Below the pieces are notes generated by a model that saw only the letters and a list, made by a program, of their open reading frames with translations, did no database searches and was not told the origin of the DNA. Below, in pieces: positions 1 through 7,722 of a stretch of 31,140 nt of DNA. This DNA is from RSA11 sp965652565 (GTDB lineage: Bacteria > Actinomycetota > Thermoleophilia > Solirubrobacterales > 70-9): contig CBFGWL010000029.1 of NCBI GenBank assembly GCA_965652565.1, positions 1 to 31,140 on the forward strand. Direction: 5' to 3'. Within the stretch, counting starts at the first letter, position 1; each line of letters begins with the position of its first letter. Position numbers and translations under genes: made by a program.

Positions 1-2995
1 CGTCGACCTTGTGGCCGGGCAGCTGGCCGCCCTCGCCGGGCTTGGCGCCCTGCGCGATCTTGATCTGGATCTGGTCGGAGTTCGCCAGGTAGTGCGCGGT
101 CACGCCGAAGCGGCCCGAGGCGACCTGCTTGATGGCGGAGCGGCGCCAGTCGCCGTTGGGCTCGCGGCGGTAGCGGCGCGCGTCCTCGCCGCCCTCGCCC
201 GAGTTCGAGCGCCCGCCGATGCGGTTCATCGCGATCGCGAGCGTCTCGTGCGCCTCCGGGGAGAGCGCGCCGAGGCTCATCGCGCCGGTCGAGAAGCGCT
301 TGAGGATCTCCTTCGCCGGCTCGACCTCGTCGATCGGCAGCGCCGGCCCGAGCGGGCGGGTGCGCACCAGGCCGCGGATCAGGCCGTGGCGCGAGTTCTC
401 CTCGTTCACGCGCTCGGCGAAGACCGAGTAGTGCAGGCGCGAGTCGCCGTTGTTGCGCGCAGCGCGCTGCAGCCCGGCGATCGTCTCCGGATCCCACATG
501 TGGCGCTCGCCGTCGCGCCGCCACTGGTAGATGCCGCCCTGGGGCAGGATCCGCTCGTGGTCGACCGGCAGCAGCGCCTTCTCCACGTCGGAGCGCACGG
601 AGAGGCCGTGCTCGTCGGGGAACGCGCGGGCGTGGCGCTCGAGCGCCTCGCGGGCGAGCGCCTCGATGCCGACGCCGTCGATGCTCGACTGCGTGTTCGG
701 GAAGTAGCGGTCGATGACCTCGCGGTCGAGGCCCACCGCCTCGAAGATCTTCGCGCCGGTGTACGACTTGATCGTCGAGATGCCCATCTTCGAGAGCACC
801 TTGAGCAGGCCGAGGCGCAGCGCCTCGATCGTGTGCTCGCGGGCGAGCCGGCCGTCGACGCCCGTGCCGACCTCGCCCTCGGCCGCCAGGGCCGAGACCG
901 TGTCGAGCATCGTGTAGGGGTTGACGGCGCTCGCGCCGAAGCCGATCAGCGCCGCGACGTGGTGCACCTCGCGCGGCTCGCCGGACTCGACGACGAGCCC
1001 CGCGCGCACGCGCTCGCCCGTGCGCACCAGGTGATGGTGGACGGCCGATGAAGCCAGGAGCGCGGGCACGGGCACGCGCTGCGGGCCCACCTCGCGATCG
1101 CTCAGCACGAGCAGCGTGCGCCCGTCGGCGATCGCGGCGCTCGCCTCGTTGCAGATCCGCTCGAGCGCCTTCTCCATGCCGGCCTCGCCCTCGGCGAGCG
1201 GCCAGGTGATGTCGATCACCGCCGCGCGCAGCCCGTCGGTGTCGAGCTGGCGCAGGGTCGCCATCTGCTCGTTCGTCACGACCGGGCCGTCGAGCTCGAG
1301 CTGCGGCTCGGTGTCGGGGTCCTCGAAGAGGTTCGCCTCCGGGCCGACGCTGGTGCGCACGCTCATCACCACGTGCTCGCGCACGGGGTCGATCGCGGGA
1401 TTGGTGACCTGGGCGAAGCGCTGCTTGAAGTAGGCGAAGAGACTGGGCGAGCGCTCGGAGAGCATCGCCAGCGCGACGTCGTTGCCCATCGACCCGGTCG
1501 GCTCCTTGCCGTCGCGGGCCATCGGCGTGAGGACGATCTTGATGTCCTCCTGCGAGTAGCCGAACGCGAGCTGGCGCGTGCGCAGATCGTCGTTGGTGAC
1601 GCCCTTGTGCTCGTCGGTGTCGGGCTCGATCGCCAGGTCGCGGATGTGGACGGTGCGTGCGTCGTCCCACTCGCCCCAGGGCTCCATCTGGGCGACCTCG
1701 AGCTCCGCCTCGTTCTCCTCGAGCACGCGGCCGCGCTCGAGGTCGACGACGAACATCGCGCCCGGGTGCAGGCGGCCGCGGCGCTCGACCTGCTCGTCGG
1801 GCACGGCGAACGAGCCGGTCTCCGAGGAGAGCGCGACCCAGCCGTCGGTGGTCACGACCCAGCGGCCCGGGCGGAGCCCGTTGCGGTCGAGCGTCGCGCC
1901 CAGCACGCGCCCGTCCGTGTACACGATCGCGGCGGGGCCGTCCCACGGCTCGATCAGGCGCGAGTGGTAGCGATAGAAGCCGGTGAGCTCCGGCGGCATG
2001 TCCGCGCGGCCCTCCCAGGCGCGCGGCATCATCATCATCGCCGTGTGGGGGAGGCTGCGGCCGCCGAGCGCGAGCAGCTCGAAGACGTGGTCGAAGGCGG
2101 CCGAGTCGGACATGCCCGGCTTGACCAGCGGCAGGCAGTCGCGCAGCTCCTCGCCGAAGAGCGGCGAGGAGAGGATCGCCTCGCGCGCCTGCATCCAGTT
2201 GATGTTCCCGGCGAGCGTGTTGATCTCGCCGTTGTGGGCGACCATGCGGTGCGGGTGGGCGAGCTCCCAGCTCGGGAACGTGTTCGTCGAGAAGCGCGAG
2301 TGCACGATCGCGAGCGCGCTGGTCAGCTCGGGATCGGTGAGATCCGCGTAGAAGGCGCGCAGCTGCGGCGCCGTGAGCATGCCCTTGTAGACCACGGTCC
2401 GCGACGAGAAGGACGGGAAGTAGACGTCGTCGTGCGCGAGCTCGATCCGGCGGCGGATCACGAAGAGGCGGCGCTCGAAGGAGTCCTGGTCGGGGCACTC
2501 GGCGCCGCGCGCGATCAGCACCTGGCGCATCGCGGGCATCGCCTGGCGCGCGATGCGGCCCGCCGACTCGGGGTCGACCGGCACGTCGCGCCAGCCGAGG
2601 ACCCGGTGGCCGTCGGCCTCGATGCCGCTCGCGATCGCCTGCTCGAGCTCGGCGCGGCGGGCGTCGTCGTGGGGGAGGAAGCAGACGCCGAGGGCGACGG
2701 CGCCCGCCTCGGGCACGTCGCCGGCGCTTACGCCGAAGTCGGCGGCGTGCGCGCGCAGGAAGCCGGGCTGCAGCTGCAGCAGGATGCCCGCGCCGTCGCC
2801 GGTCTCCGGATCGGCGCCCTCGGCGCCGCGGTGCTCGAGGTGGTCGAGCGTCGCGAGCGCGCGCTCGACCACGTCGTGGCGCGGCACGCCGTCCAGGCGT
2901 GCGAGGCACGCAACGCCACAGGCGTCGTGCTCGTTTGCGGGGTCGTAGAGACCTCGAGGCCGGCGCAAGTTCTGCGCCGGCCCTCTGTCAGCCAT
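1..2995 (-). CDS. gltB: Glutamate synthase large subunit, partial (N-terminal ~998 residues)
   Basis: This is the large subunit of glutamate synthase (GOGAT). It hydrolyses glutamine and passes the ammonia to 2-oxoglutarate to make glutamate. The minus-strand frame is open from an ATG at 2995 to the window edge, where it is cut. Residues 16-30 contain the family start LYDPANEHDACGVAC. Cys26 is the expected N-terminal nucleophile of the class II glutaminase domain, uncovered after removal of a short propeptide. The left edge codes for SGRFGVTAHYLANSDQIQIK and the following AQGAKPGEGGQ, typical of the FMN-binding synthase domain. The family is about 1500 residues, so roughly 500 residues, including the 3Fe-4S cysteines, lie outside. 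The Shine-Dalgarno is weak. No gltD is in the window. A perfect hairpin lies inside the first codons (2958-2982). Confidence 0.96.
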   Translation of the reverse strand, partial: MADRGPAQNLRRPRGLYDPANEHDACGVACLARLDGVPRHDVVERALATLDHLEHRGAEGADPETGDGAGILLQLQPGFLRAHAADFGVSAGDVPEAGAVALGVCFLPHDDARRAELEQAIASGIEADGHRVLGWRDVPVDPESAGRIARQAMPAMRQVLIARGAECPDQDSFERRLFVIRRRIELAHDDVYFPSFSSRTVVYKGMLTAPQLRAFYADLTDPELTSALAIVHSRFSTNTFPSWELAHPHRMVAHNGEINTLAGNINWMQAREAILSSPLFGEELRDCLPLVKPGMSDSAAFDHVFELLALGGRSLPHTAMMMMPRAWEGRADMPPELTGFYRYHSRLIEPWDGPAAIVYTDGRVLGATLDRNGLRPGRWVVTTDGWVALSSETGSFAVPDEQVERRGRLHPGAMFVVDLERGRVLEENEAELEVAQMEPWGEWDDARTVHIRDLAIEPDTDEHKGVTNDDLRTRQLAFGYSQEDIKIVLTPMARDGKEPTGSMGNDVALAMLSERSPSLFAYFKQRFAQVTNPAIDPVREHVVMSVRTSVGPEANLFEDPDTEPQLELDGPVVTNEQMATLRQLDTDGLRAAVIDITWPLAEGEAGMEKALERICNEASAAIADGRTLLVLSDREVGPQRVPVPALLASSAVHHHLVRTGERVRAGLVVESGEPREVHHVAALIGFGASAVNPYTMLDTVSALAAEGEVGTGVDGRLAREHTIEALRLGLLKVLSKMGISTIKSYTGAKIFEAVGLDREVIDRYFPNTQSSIDGVGIEALAREALERHARAFPDEHGLSVRSDVEKALLPVDHERILPQGGIYQWRRDGERHMWDPETIAGLQRAARNNGDSRLHYSVFAERVNEENSRHGLIRGLVRTRPLGPALPIDEVEPAKEILKRFSTGAMSLGALSPEAHETLAIAMNRIGGRSNSGEGGEDARRYRREPNGDWRRSAIKQVASGRFGVTAHYLANSDQIQIKIAQGAKPGEGGQLPGHKVD
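2958..2982. repeat. Perfect inverted repeat in the first codons of gltB
   Basis: Ten-base arms (GGCCGGCGCA and TGCGCCGGCC) flank a five-base loop. The repeat sits in codons about 5-13 of gltB, before the conserved nucleophile region. In the mRNA it would form a stable stem close to the start codon. It could modulate translation or be chance in GC-rich DNA. Confidence 0.55.
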
Positions 2996-3149
2996 GAAAT
3001 TCTTCACGTGGACGAAAGCGGGTCGGGATCCGCGGCGCCCCGAAAGGGTAATGGCAAGCGCATCCTCAATGGGTAAAAGCCCCCAATTCGCCCGCAAGGG
3101 CGCGGGATTCGCCTGAGGGCGGCAGCGGCGCTTTGTCACACTCAGTCGC

Positions 3150-4181
3150 GTGTCGACGCCAGCGCCGAAGTTCTCCGTGCTCGACCTCGCCACGGTCGGC
3201 GAGGGCTCGAGCCCGGCCGAGGCGCTCGCCAACTCAGTCGAGCTGATTCAACTCGCCGAGCGGCTCGGCTACCACCGCCACTGGGTCGCCGAGCACCACA
3301 ACATGCCGGGGATCGCGAGCTCGACCCCGCCCGTGCTGATCGCGCACCTCGCCGCGCACACGCAGACCATCCGCGTGGGCTCGGGCGGCGTGATGCTCCC
3401 CAACCACGCGCCGCTCGTGGTCGCCGAGCAGTTCGGCACGCTCGAGGCGCTGCACCCCGGGCGGATCGACCTCGGCATCGGCCGTGCCCCCGGCACCGAC
3501 GCGGCCACCGCCGCCGCGCTGCGGCGCACCGCGGATCCGCTTTCGGCCGACGACTTCCCGCAGCAGCTCGGCGAGCTGATCTCCTGGTTTCGCGGCAACT
3601 TCCCCGAGGGCCACCCGTACGAGGACATCACCGCCGTGCCGGGCGAGGGATATGAGCCCGAGCTGTGGCTCCTGGGCTCCTCGGGCTACTCGGCGCAGGT
3701 CGCCGGGATGCTCGGCTGGCCGTTCGCGTTCGCGCACCACTTCTCCGCCCAGAACACGCTGCCCGCGCTCGAGCTCTACCGCTCGCGGTTCGAGCCCTCG
3801 GAGCGCCTCGAGCGCCCGTACGCGATGGTCGCCGTCGCGGTGATCTGCGCCGAGGACGACGAGCGCGCCCGCTGGCTGGCGGGCCCCTCCAAGCTCTCGA
3901 TGGCGCGCCTGCGTGCGGGCATGCCGACCCGCTTCCCGACACCGGAGGAGGCCGCGGCGAACCCGCTGAGCGAAGCGGAGAAGGCGCTGCTCGGCGGGCT
4001 CAGCGGCTCCGCCGTGATCGGCGGGCCGGAGACGGTGAAGGCCGGACTCGAGAAGCTGATCGCCGACACGCAGGCCGACGAGATCATGGTCACGACCATG
4101 GTCCACGGCCAGGCCGACCGCCTGCGCTCCTACGAGCTCGTCGCCGAGCTCATGGGGCTGCGCGCGCCGGCCGGCGCCTGA
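3150..4181 (+). CDS. LLM class flavin-dependent oxidoreductase (luciferase-like, MsnO8/YhbW type)
   Basis: A 343-residue TIM-barrel flavin oxidoreductase of the bacterial luciferase superfamily. The N-terminal half has the family hallmarks: VLDLATVGEG at the start, then LAERLGYHRHWVAEHHN, VGSGGVMLPNHAPLVVAEQF and LEALHPGRIDLGIGRAPG. These place it in the group 1 luciferase-family oxidoreductases. The substrate is unknown, and whether it uses FMN or F420 cannot be decided here. The GTG start at 3150 matches the family N-terminus. It has no Shine-Dalgarno; CACACT lies 7 nt upstream, a weak leaderless -10 candidate. It is transcribed away from gltB and ends facing a strong hairpin at 4270-4299. 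Confidence 0.9.
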   Translation: MSTPAPKFSVLDLATVGEGSSPAEALANSVELIQLAERLGYHRHWVAEHHNMPGIASSTPPVLIAHLAAHTQTIRVGSGGVMLPNHAPLVVAEQFGTLEALHPGRIDLGIGRAPGTDAATAAALRRTADPLSADDFPQQLGELISWFRGNFPEGHPYEDITAVPGEGYEPELWLLGSSGYSAQVAGMLGWPFAFAHHFSAQNTLPALELYRSRFEPSERLERPYAMVAVAVICAEDDERARWLAGPSKLSMARLRAGMPTRFPTPEEAAANPLSEAEKALLGGLSGSAVIGGPETVKAGLEKLIADTQADEIMVTTMVHGQADRLRSYELVAELMGLRAPAGA

Positions 4182-4269
4182 GCGGCGACGAGCGGGAAGG
4201 CGAGCGCCGTACCCGCGGGGACGCGGTGCCCGCGAGGTGCCTCATGAGCCTCCGGTTGAAGCCCGCACG

Positions 4270-4299
4270 CCGAGGGCCCCGCTCGCGCGGGGCCCTCGG
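4270..4299. terminator. Bidirectional terminator hairpin
   Basis: A perfect 13-bp stem (CCGAGGGCCCCGC / GCGGGGCCCTCGG) with a TCGC loop lies between two convergent genes ending at 4181 and 4338. There is no long T-tract, as is common in high-GC actinobacteria. Confidence 0.8.
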
Positions 4300-4337
4300 A
4301 AACGCTGCGTTGTGAGCCGCGCCCCAGCGGCCGGTCG

Positions 4338-5204
4338 TTAAAGGGGGAAGAACATGAAGGCGAGGAACCCGTTTCCGGCGAGCCCGACGCGCCCCTTGCC
4401 CGGGAACTTGCCCTTCAGGTTGCCCGTCCAGCTCTCGCCGGAGAGCGTGCCCTGCCCGGAGAAGTAGCCCTTCGGCTTCACCTGGGCGTCCTCCACGCTG
4501 GAGTACGTGAACTGGCCGGAGTTGCCCCGCTGGAAGAGGGAGCGCACGACGTCCACCTTGCCGACGCTCTCGACCACCGTGGCCATGAACGTCGGGCGCG
4601 AGTTCGGAACGTCCACCCGCTTGTCGGCGTAGAACGACCAGCTCTTGTCGCCGACGTTCTTGAAGGCAGACAGCGAGGCGTAGTCGCCGTTGCCGTCGCC
4701 GAGTTCGCACTCCTGCACGCCCGGCTTGGTGACGACCCCCCGAGCGCGCTTGATGTTCACCTTCGTGTAGCCGCGCTCGCCCTTGAACTTGACGACGCCG
4801 CGCCAGACGCCGCGCTGGACCTTGTCCGGCGTGCCCGTGCATTCGGGCGGCAGCACCTTGCGGACCTTGCCCTTCTTCTTGAAGCGCACGTTCACCTTGC
4901 CGTACTTGCCGAACTTGGCCTTCAGGCGGTTGGCGGACGCCTTCCCCCGCTTGATGTAGCTCGTGGAAGCGCCCTTCTTGCGCACGGAGATCGCGACGGT
5001 GTTGCTGAAACCGTCGACCAAAACGTTCCACTTCTTGGTGCCCTTCGTGCGGAGGACGGGGTACTTGGCCATGGCTGAAATGCCCATGCGCTCCTGGACG
5101 GCCTCGCGATGCGCCTCGGGCAGCTGTGCCTGCGCCGGCGCCCCCATCAGGCCGACGGCCACGCCCGCGCACGCGAGCGCGCCAAACAGTTTCTTCTGCG
5201 ACAA
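4338..5204 (-). CDS. Secreted basic protein of unknown function
   Basis: A 288-residue protein with a clear Sec signal peptide: positive MSQKK, a hydrophobic core, and APAQAQ with likely cleavage near residue 26. The mature part is lysine-rich and predicted beta-rich. It contains the segment GVWRGVVKFKGERGYTKVNI and a glycine-rich end, GFLAFMFFPL. Two cysteines (in PPECTG and VQECEL) could form a disulfide. I do not recognise a named domain; the pattern resembles secreted hypothetical proteins of Solirubrobacterales (from memory, not searched). The start is TTG at 5204, preceded by AAGGGAG about 5 nt upstream. A TAGGGT hexamer at 5292-5297 (minus) is a possible -10 giving a leader of about 80 nt. 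Confidence 0.8.
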   Translation of the reverse strand: MSQKKLFGALACAGVAVGLMGAPAQAQLPEAHREAVQERMGISAMAKYPVLRTKGTKKWNVLVDGFSNTVAISVRKKGASTSYIKRGKASANRLKAKFGKYGKVNVRFKKKGKVRKVLPPECTGTPDKVQRGVWRGVVKFKGERGYTKVNIKRARGVVTKPGVQECELGDGNGDYASLSAFKNVGDKSWSFYADKRVDVPNSRPTFMATVVESVGKVDVVRSLFQRGNSGQFTYSSVEDAQVKPKGYFSGQGTLSGESWTGNLKGKFPGKGRVGLAGNGFLAFMFFPL

Positions 5205-5380
5205 CGGAACTCCCTTCGTACGGCGCCCCGCCGGTCCCGCAGTCGCCGATTCTGTGAATTTGCCCGCCGACCTCCCCGGGTCGGCCGAGGCACCCTAGCA
5301 GCGGGGTGCTCCGTTGCGCGCAGGGCTTCGACACATGGGACGAGGAGAAACGAGGGGGGAGCGCGCAGGTCAACGAGAAA

Positions 5381-5411
5381 GGGCCGGCTCCCGCTCAGCG
5401 GGAACCGGCCC
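5381..5411 (-). terminator. Intrinsic terminator of the sigma factor gene
   Basis: On the minus strand a 14-bp stem with one G-U wobble and a TGA loop (GGGCCGGTTCCCGC / GCGGGAGCCGGCCC) is followed by TTTCTCGTT. The plus strand would carry a C-A mismatch at the wobble position, so the hairpin is best in the sense of the sigma factor gene, which ends 46 bases before it. Confidence 0.85.
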
Positions 5412-5457
5412 TACTCGTCTACCTCTATGAAGAGATGCGGCCTTGCGGCCGCCGGCC

Positions 5458-6402
5458 TTACGCCTCTTCGCGCAGGCCGGCCAGCGCGGCGTCGTTGGCG
5501 AGCCGGCGAAGTGCCGTCGCCTCGAGCTGACGCGCCTCACTCTGCGTGACGCCCAGCTCACGCGCGGTATCGCGCAGCGACTTGGCCTCGCGCCCGCCGG
5601 TGCCGAACCGGGCCCGGACGACGTTCGCCTCGAGCTCCGGGAGCTTGGAGAGCGCGTCCTCGATGGCACGCTCCTGCTCGCGGACGAGGAAGTCGTCCTC
5701 GAGGTCGGCCGTGCTCTCGGCCCGCAGCTCGCCCAGCGTCGTGTCGCCGTCGTTGCCGATCGGCTGGTCGAGGCTGGCGCTCACGCGGGTCAGGTCGCGA
5801 ACGGCCATGACCTCCTCGAGCGGCAGCTTGGCGCGCTCGGCGACCTCTTCGTCGGTGGGCTCGCGGTCGAGCATCGTCGCCAGCTCGGCGGCGGTGCGGT
5901 TCACCGTGCGCTCACGCTGCGCGATGTGCGCGGGGATCCGCACGGCGCGACCCGTGTTGTCGAGCCCGCGCTGGATCGACTGCTTGATCCAGAGCACCGC
6001 GTAGGTCGAGAACTTGTAGCCGCGGCGCCAATCGAACTTCTCGGCAGCGCGGATCAGGCCCAGCATCGCCTCCTGGACCAGGTCGCCCAGCGGCAGCCCA
6101 TGGCCCTGGTAGCGACGCGCGAACTTGATGACCAGCCGCAGGTTGGAGTTGATCAGCCGCTCCTTCGCCTCGAGATCACCCTTCTCGATGCGCTTGGCGA
6201 GCTCGATCTCCTCGGCCGCCGTCAGCAGCGGGTACCGCGCGGCCTGGTTGAAGAACAGCTGCAGGCTGTCGGTCGTCGCCTCCGCGAGCTCGTGCGCATC
6301 GCTGCGCCGGCGCGCGCGGGTGGCGGCACTCTCCAGCGCGTGCTCGCCGCGCTGGCGGTGCGTATCGGTGCGCTGGCTCACAGCGCCCCTGGTGCGTGGC
6401 AT
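5458..6402 (-). CDS. RNA polymerase sigma-70 family factor (RpoD-like, no region 1.1)
   Basis: A 314-residue sigma factor that would direct RNA polymerase to a promoter class. It has a short basic N-terminal tail, region 1.2 (DSLQLFFNQAARYPLLTAAEE), region 2 (INSNLRLVIKFARRYQG, PLGDLVQEAMLGLIRAAEKFD, FSTYAVLWIKQSI), region 3 and region 4 (LPELEANVVRARFG, then a helix-turn-helix). The recognition helix reads GVTQSEARQLEATALRRLA where primary sigma factors have the RERIRQIE type, so promoter preference may differ. The ATG at 6402 is chosen because GGGAGG precedes it (3-nt gap) and because the longer in-frame start at 6447 would lie inside the promoter. ATG 6423 is a near-leaderless alternative. 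Its promoter contains a LexA-type operator. This looks like a group 2 alternative factor induced by DNA damage; the last point is inference. Confidence 0.93.
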   Translation of the reverse strand: MPRTRGAVSQRTDTHRQRGEHALESAATRARRRSDAHELAEATTDSLQLFFNQAARYPLLTAAEEIELAKRIEKGDLEAKERLINSNLRLVIKFARRYQGHGLPLGDLVQEAMLGLIRAAEKFDWRRGYKFSTYAVLWIKQSIQRGLDNTGRAVRIPAHIAQRERTVNRTAAELATMLDREPTDEEVAERAKLPLEEVMAVRDLTRVSASLDQPIGNDGDTTLGELRAESTADLEDDFLVREQERAIEDALSKLPELEANVVRARFGTGGREAKSLRDTARELGVTQSEARQLEATALRRLANDAALAGLREEA

Positions 6403-6433
6403 ATGCCTCCCATCTTGCGTCATTACTTCAGAA

Positions 6434-6461
6434 AGTATAGCGAACACTCGTTCGTTGTCAA
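6434..6461 (-). promoter_or_regulatory. Consensus sigma-70 promoter for the sigma factor gene
   Basis: Reading the minus strand, a perfect -35 TTGACA (6461-6456) is followed by a 16-nt spacer and the -10 TATACT (6439-6434). The expected transcription start is near 6427, about 25 nt before the ATG at 6402. It is the strongest housekeeping-type promoter I see in the window. Confidence 0.85.
6441..6454. promoter_or_regulatory. LexA (SOS) box between -35 and -10
   Basis: CGAAC-ACTC-GTTCG is a perfect inverted repeat matching the Gram-positive/actinobacterial LexA operator pattern CGAAC-N4-GTTCG. It fills the spacer of the sigma factor promoter, an ideal place to block RNA polymerase. No second copy was noticed in the window. 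Confidence 0.8.
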
Positions 6462-6726
6462 GTCAACTACGCGCCCGAAAATCCCCGCAAACAAGCCAAA
6501 ACCCACCGATGTGGGAGTGCTTGCTGGCCGGGTTCGCGCCCGGCGCCCATGAGGAACAGCCCGAAGGGGCCCGCGGCAGCGGCCGGACAATGTAGCGCGA
6601 AAACTCACTTCGCGCAAGTGCCCCGGGGACCCGCCGCCAAACAAGCCCCGCATCAAAGGAGTCGCGCGCGTGTTCTCGAATCGTAGGCCGGTCCGGCCGA
6701 TCCGTTCACACAAAGGGAGGGAACCG
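6462..6726. other. Intergenic region with three small hairpins
   Basis: This stretch between the divergent sigma factor promoter and the secreted-protein gene has no coding region I can support. It holds three perfect small inverted repeats: CCCAC-N4-GTGGG at 6502-6515, GCCGGG-N6-CCCGGC at 6527-6544, and GCGCGAA-N7-TTCGCGC at 6595-6615. Any of them could be an operator or leader hairpin for the gene starting at 6727. I see no clear promoter for that gene. Confidence 0.4.
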
Positions 6727-7386
6727 ATGACTCGCACCGCGTACGTCAGCGTCACCGCGATCGTGGGCGCGCTGCTCTGTGCTGCGCTGCTGGCGCTCGC
6801 CGCCCCGGCACAGGCCCGCAGCGGACCCACGGAGGCCCGCCAGGGGGTCGCCATGTGCCCGAGCTTCCACGTCCTGCACAACGACCGCATCGGCAGGCTC
6901 AAGCTGCGCAAGGGGCACTACACGATCACCCCGTTCGACCAGCAGCTTCTGAGCTGCGAGCGTGCCGCCCGCCTGTTCGCCAAGTTCCTGCAGGACTTCG
7001 ACGGGAAGCTGCCGGGCAAGTGGCGCGTGCTGGTGCGGCGCTCCGCGTTCCAGCGCGGCAACAGCCAGGTGGGCTTCAGCGTTGAGCGCGGTCAGCGCCA
7101 CGGGGGTGGCGGCGGCAAGCATCCCGCGAAGGGGCGCGCCTGCCCGAACCTCTTCCGGGTGCTCCACAACGACCGTATCGGCCGGCTCCGCCTGCCCGCG
7201 GGGCAGTACCGGATCACGCTGCTCGCCAAGCGCCGGCCCACCTGCCAGCGCGCGCCGAAGCTGTTCGCGAAGTTCCTCCAGCGGCCCGACGGCAAGCTGC
7301 CGAACGGCTGGGATCTCGATCCGGGGACCGCGACCTTCACCAAGCGCGTCGGCGTGGGCTTCCGCGTAAAGCGCGTAGGGAACTAG
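6727..7386 (+). CDS. Secreted protein with two tandem copies of a ~77-residue domain
   Basis: A 219-residue exported protein. Residues 1-30 are a signal peptide ending in APAQA. Two homologous domains follow, about residues 44-121 and 139-215, joined by a glycine-rich linker. Each copy has a Cys-Pro start, LHNDRIGRL, a G-x-Y-x-I-T strand, a second cysteine (Cys77, Cys173), LFAKFLQ and DGKLP, then a basic final strand. The paired cysteines (44/77 and 139/173) suggest one disulfide per domain. I know of no assigned function; the motif appears to be a recurring extracellular domain of this lineage (recollection, not searched). The ATG at 6727 follows AAAGGGAGGG with good spacing; an upstream in-frame start at 6670 would destroy the signal peptide. 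A long hairpin follows the stop. Confidence 0.85.
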   Translation: MTRTAYVSVTAIVGALLCAALLALAAPAQARSGPTEARQGVAMCPSFHVLHNDRIGRLKLRKGHYTITPFDQQLLSCERAARLFAKFLQDFDGKLPGKWRVLVRRSAFQRGNSQVGFSVERGQRHGGGGGKHPAKGRACPNLFRVLHNDRIGRLRLPAGQYRITLLAKRRPTCQRAPKLFAKFLQRPDGKLPNGWDLDPGTATFTKRVGVGFRVKRVGN

Positions 7387-7397
7387 GCCATGGGCCC

Positions 7398-7443
7398 GAG
7401 CGGTGAGGCGGCGGCGCACGGGTTGCGTCGCCGCCGGCCGCTC
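7398..7443 (+). terminator. Terminator-like hairpin after the tandem-domain gene
   Basis: A two-part stem starts 12 bases after the stop. GAGCGG pairs with CCGCTC on the outside, and GGCGGCGGCGCA pairs with TGCGTCGCCGCC inside with one G-U wobble. No T-tract is present. Confidence 0.65.
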
Positions 7444-7446
7444 TAG

Positions 7447-7461
7447 GTAACCCGCGGTTAC
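7447..7461. promoter_or_regulatory. Palindrome upstream of the PQQ dehydrogenase operon (candidate operator)
   Basis: GTAACC-CGC-GGTTAC is a perfect 6-bp inverted repeat about 50 bases before the start at 7510. Its size and AT-containing arms, unlike its GC-rich surroundings, suit a dimeric regulator. The regulator is unknown. Confidence 0.4.
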
Positions 7462-7509
7462 ATCCGCGGACGGTGGGGTAGCCGCGCTCGCGAGGCCGAA
7501 AGGAGCCTG

Positions 7510-7722
7510 ATGGCGAGCGGAAGCGACGAACCCACCGACCACGACACGACCCGGAACGGGCGTGAGCGCGGCGGCGAACCCGAGGCGCCGATCAGCGGCG
7601 ATCCACCGAACCAGGGAGGCGGCACCGAGGACGATCGCAACCTGGAACCCGGCCGCTCCGAGATGAAGCGCTCCGAGGCCGCGCCGGATCAAAACGGGGA
7701 GGGTCAGGACGACGTGGCGTGA
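7510..7722 (+). CDS. Small hydrophilic, probably disordered protein
   Basis: A 70-residue protein rich in Gly, Glu, Asp, Arg and Pro, with no hydrophobic segment, cysteine or recognisable motif. Evidence that it is real: AAAGGAG stands 4 nt before the ATG, and its TGA overlaps the GTG of the downstream PQQ dehydrogenase (GTGA), so the two are probably translationally coupled. It may act mainly as a leader peptide for dehydrogenase translation, or be a small accessory protein. I cannot assign a function. Confidence 0.55.
   Translation: MASGSDEPTDHDTTRNGRERGGEPEAPISGDPPNQGGGTEDDRNLEPGRSEMKRSEAAPDQNGEGQDDVA

Noticed and set aside
11..3076. Long plus-strand open frames opposite gltB
   Set aside because: They are antisense shadows typical of very GC-rich DNA. 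The minus strand has a continuous GltB protein with conserved motifs.
6403..6447. Longer N-terminus for the sigma factor starting at 6447
   Set aside because: That start would lie inside the -10/-35 promoter and LexA box; ATG 6402 has a ribosome site.
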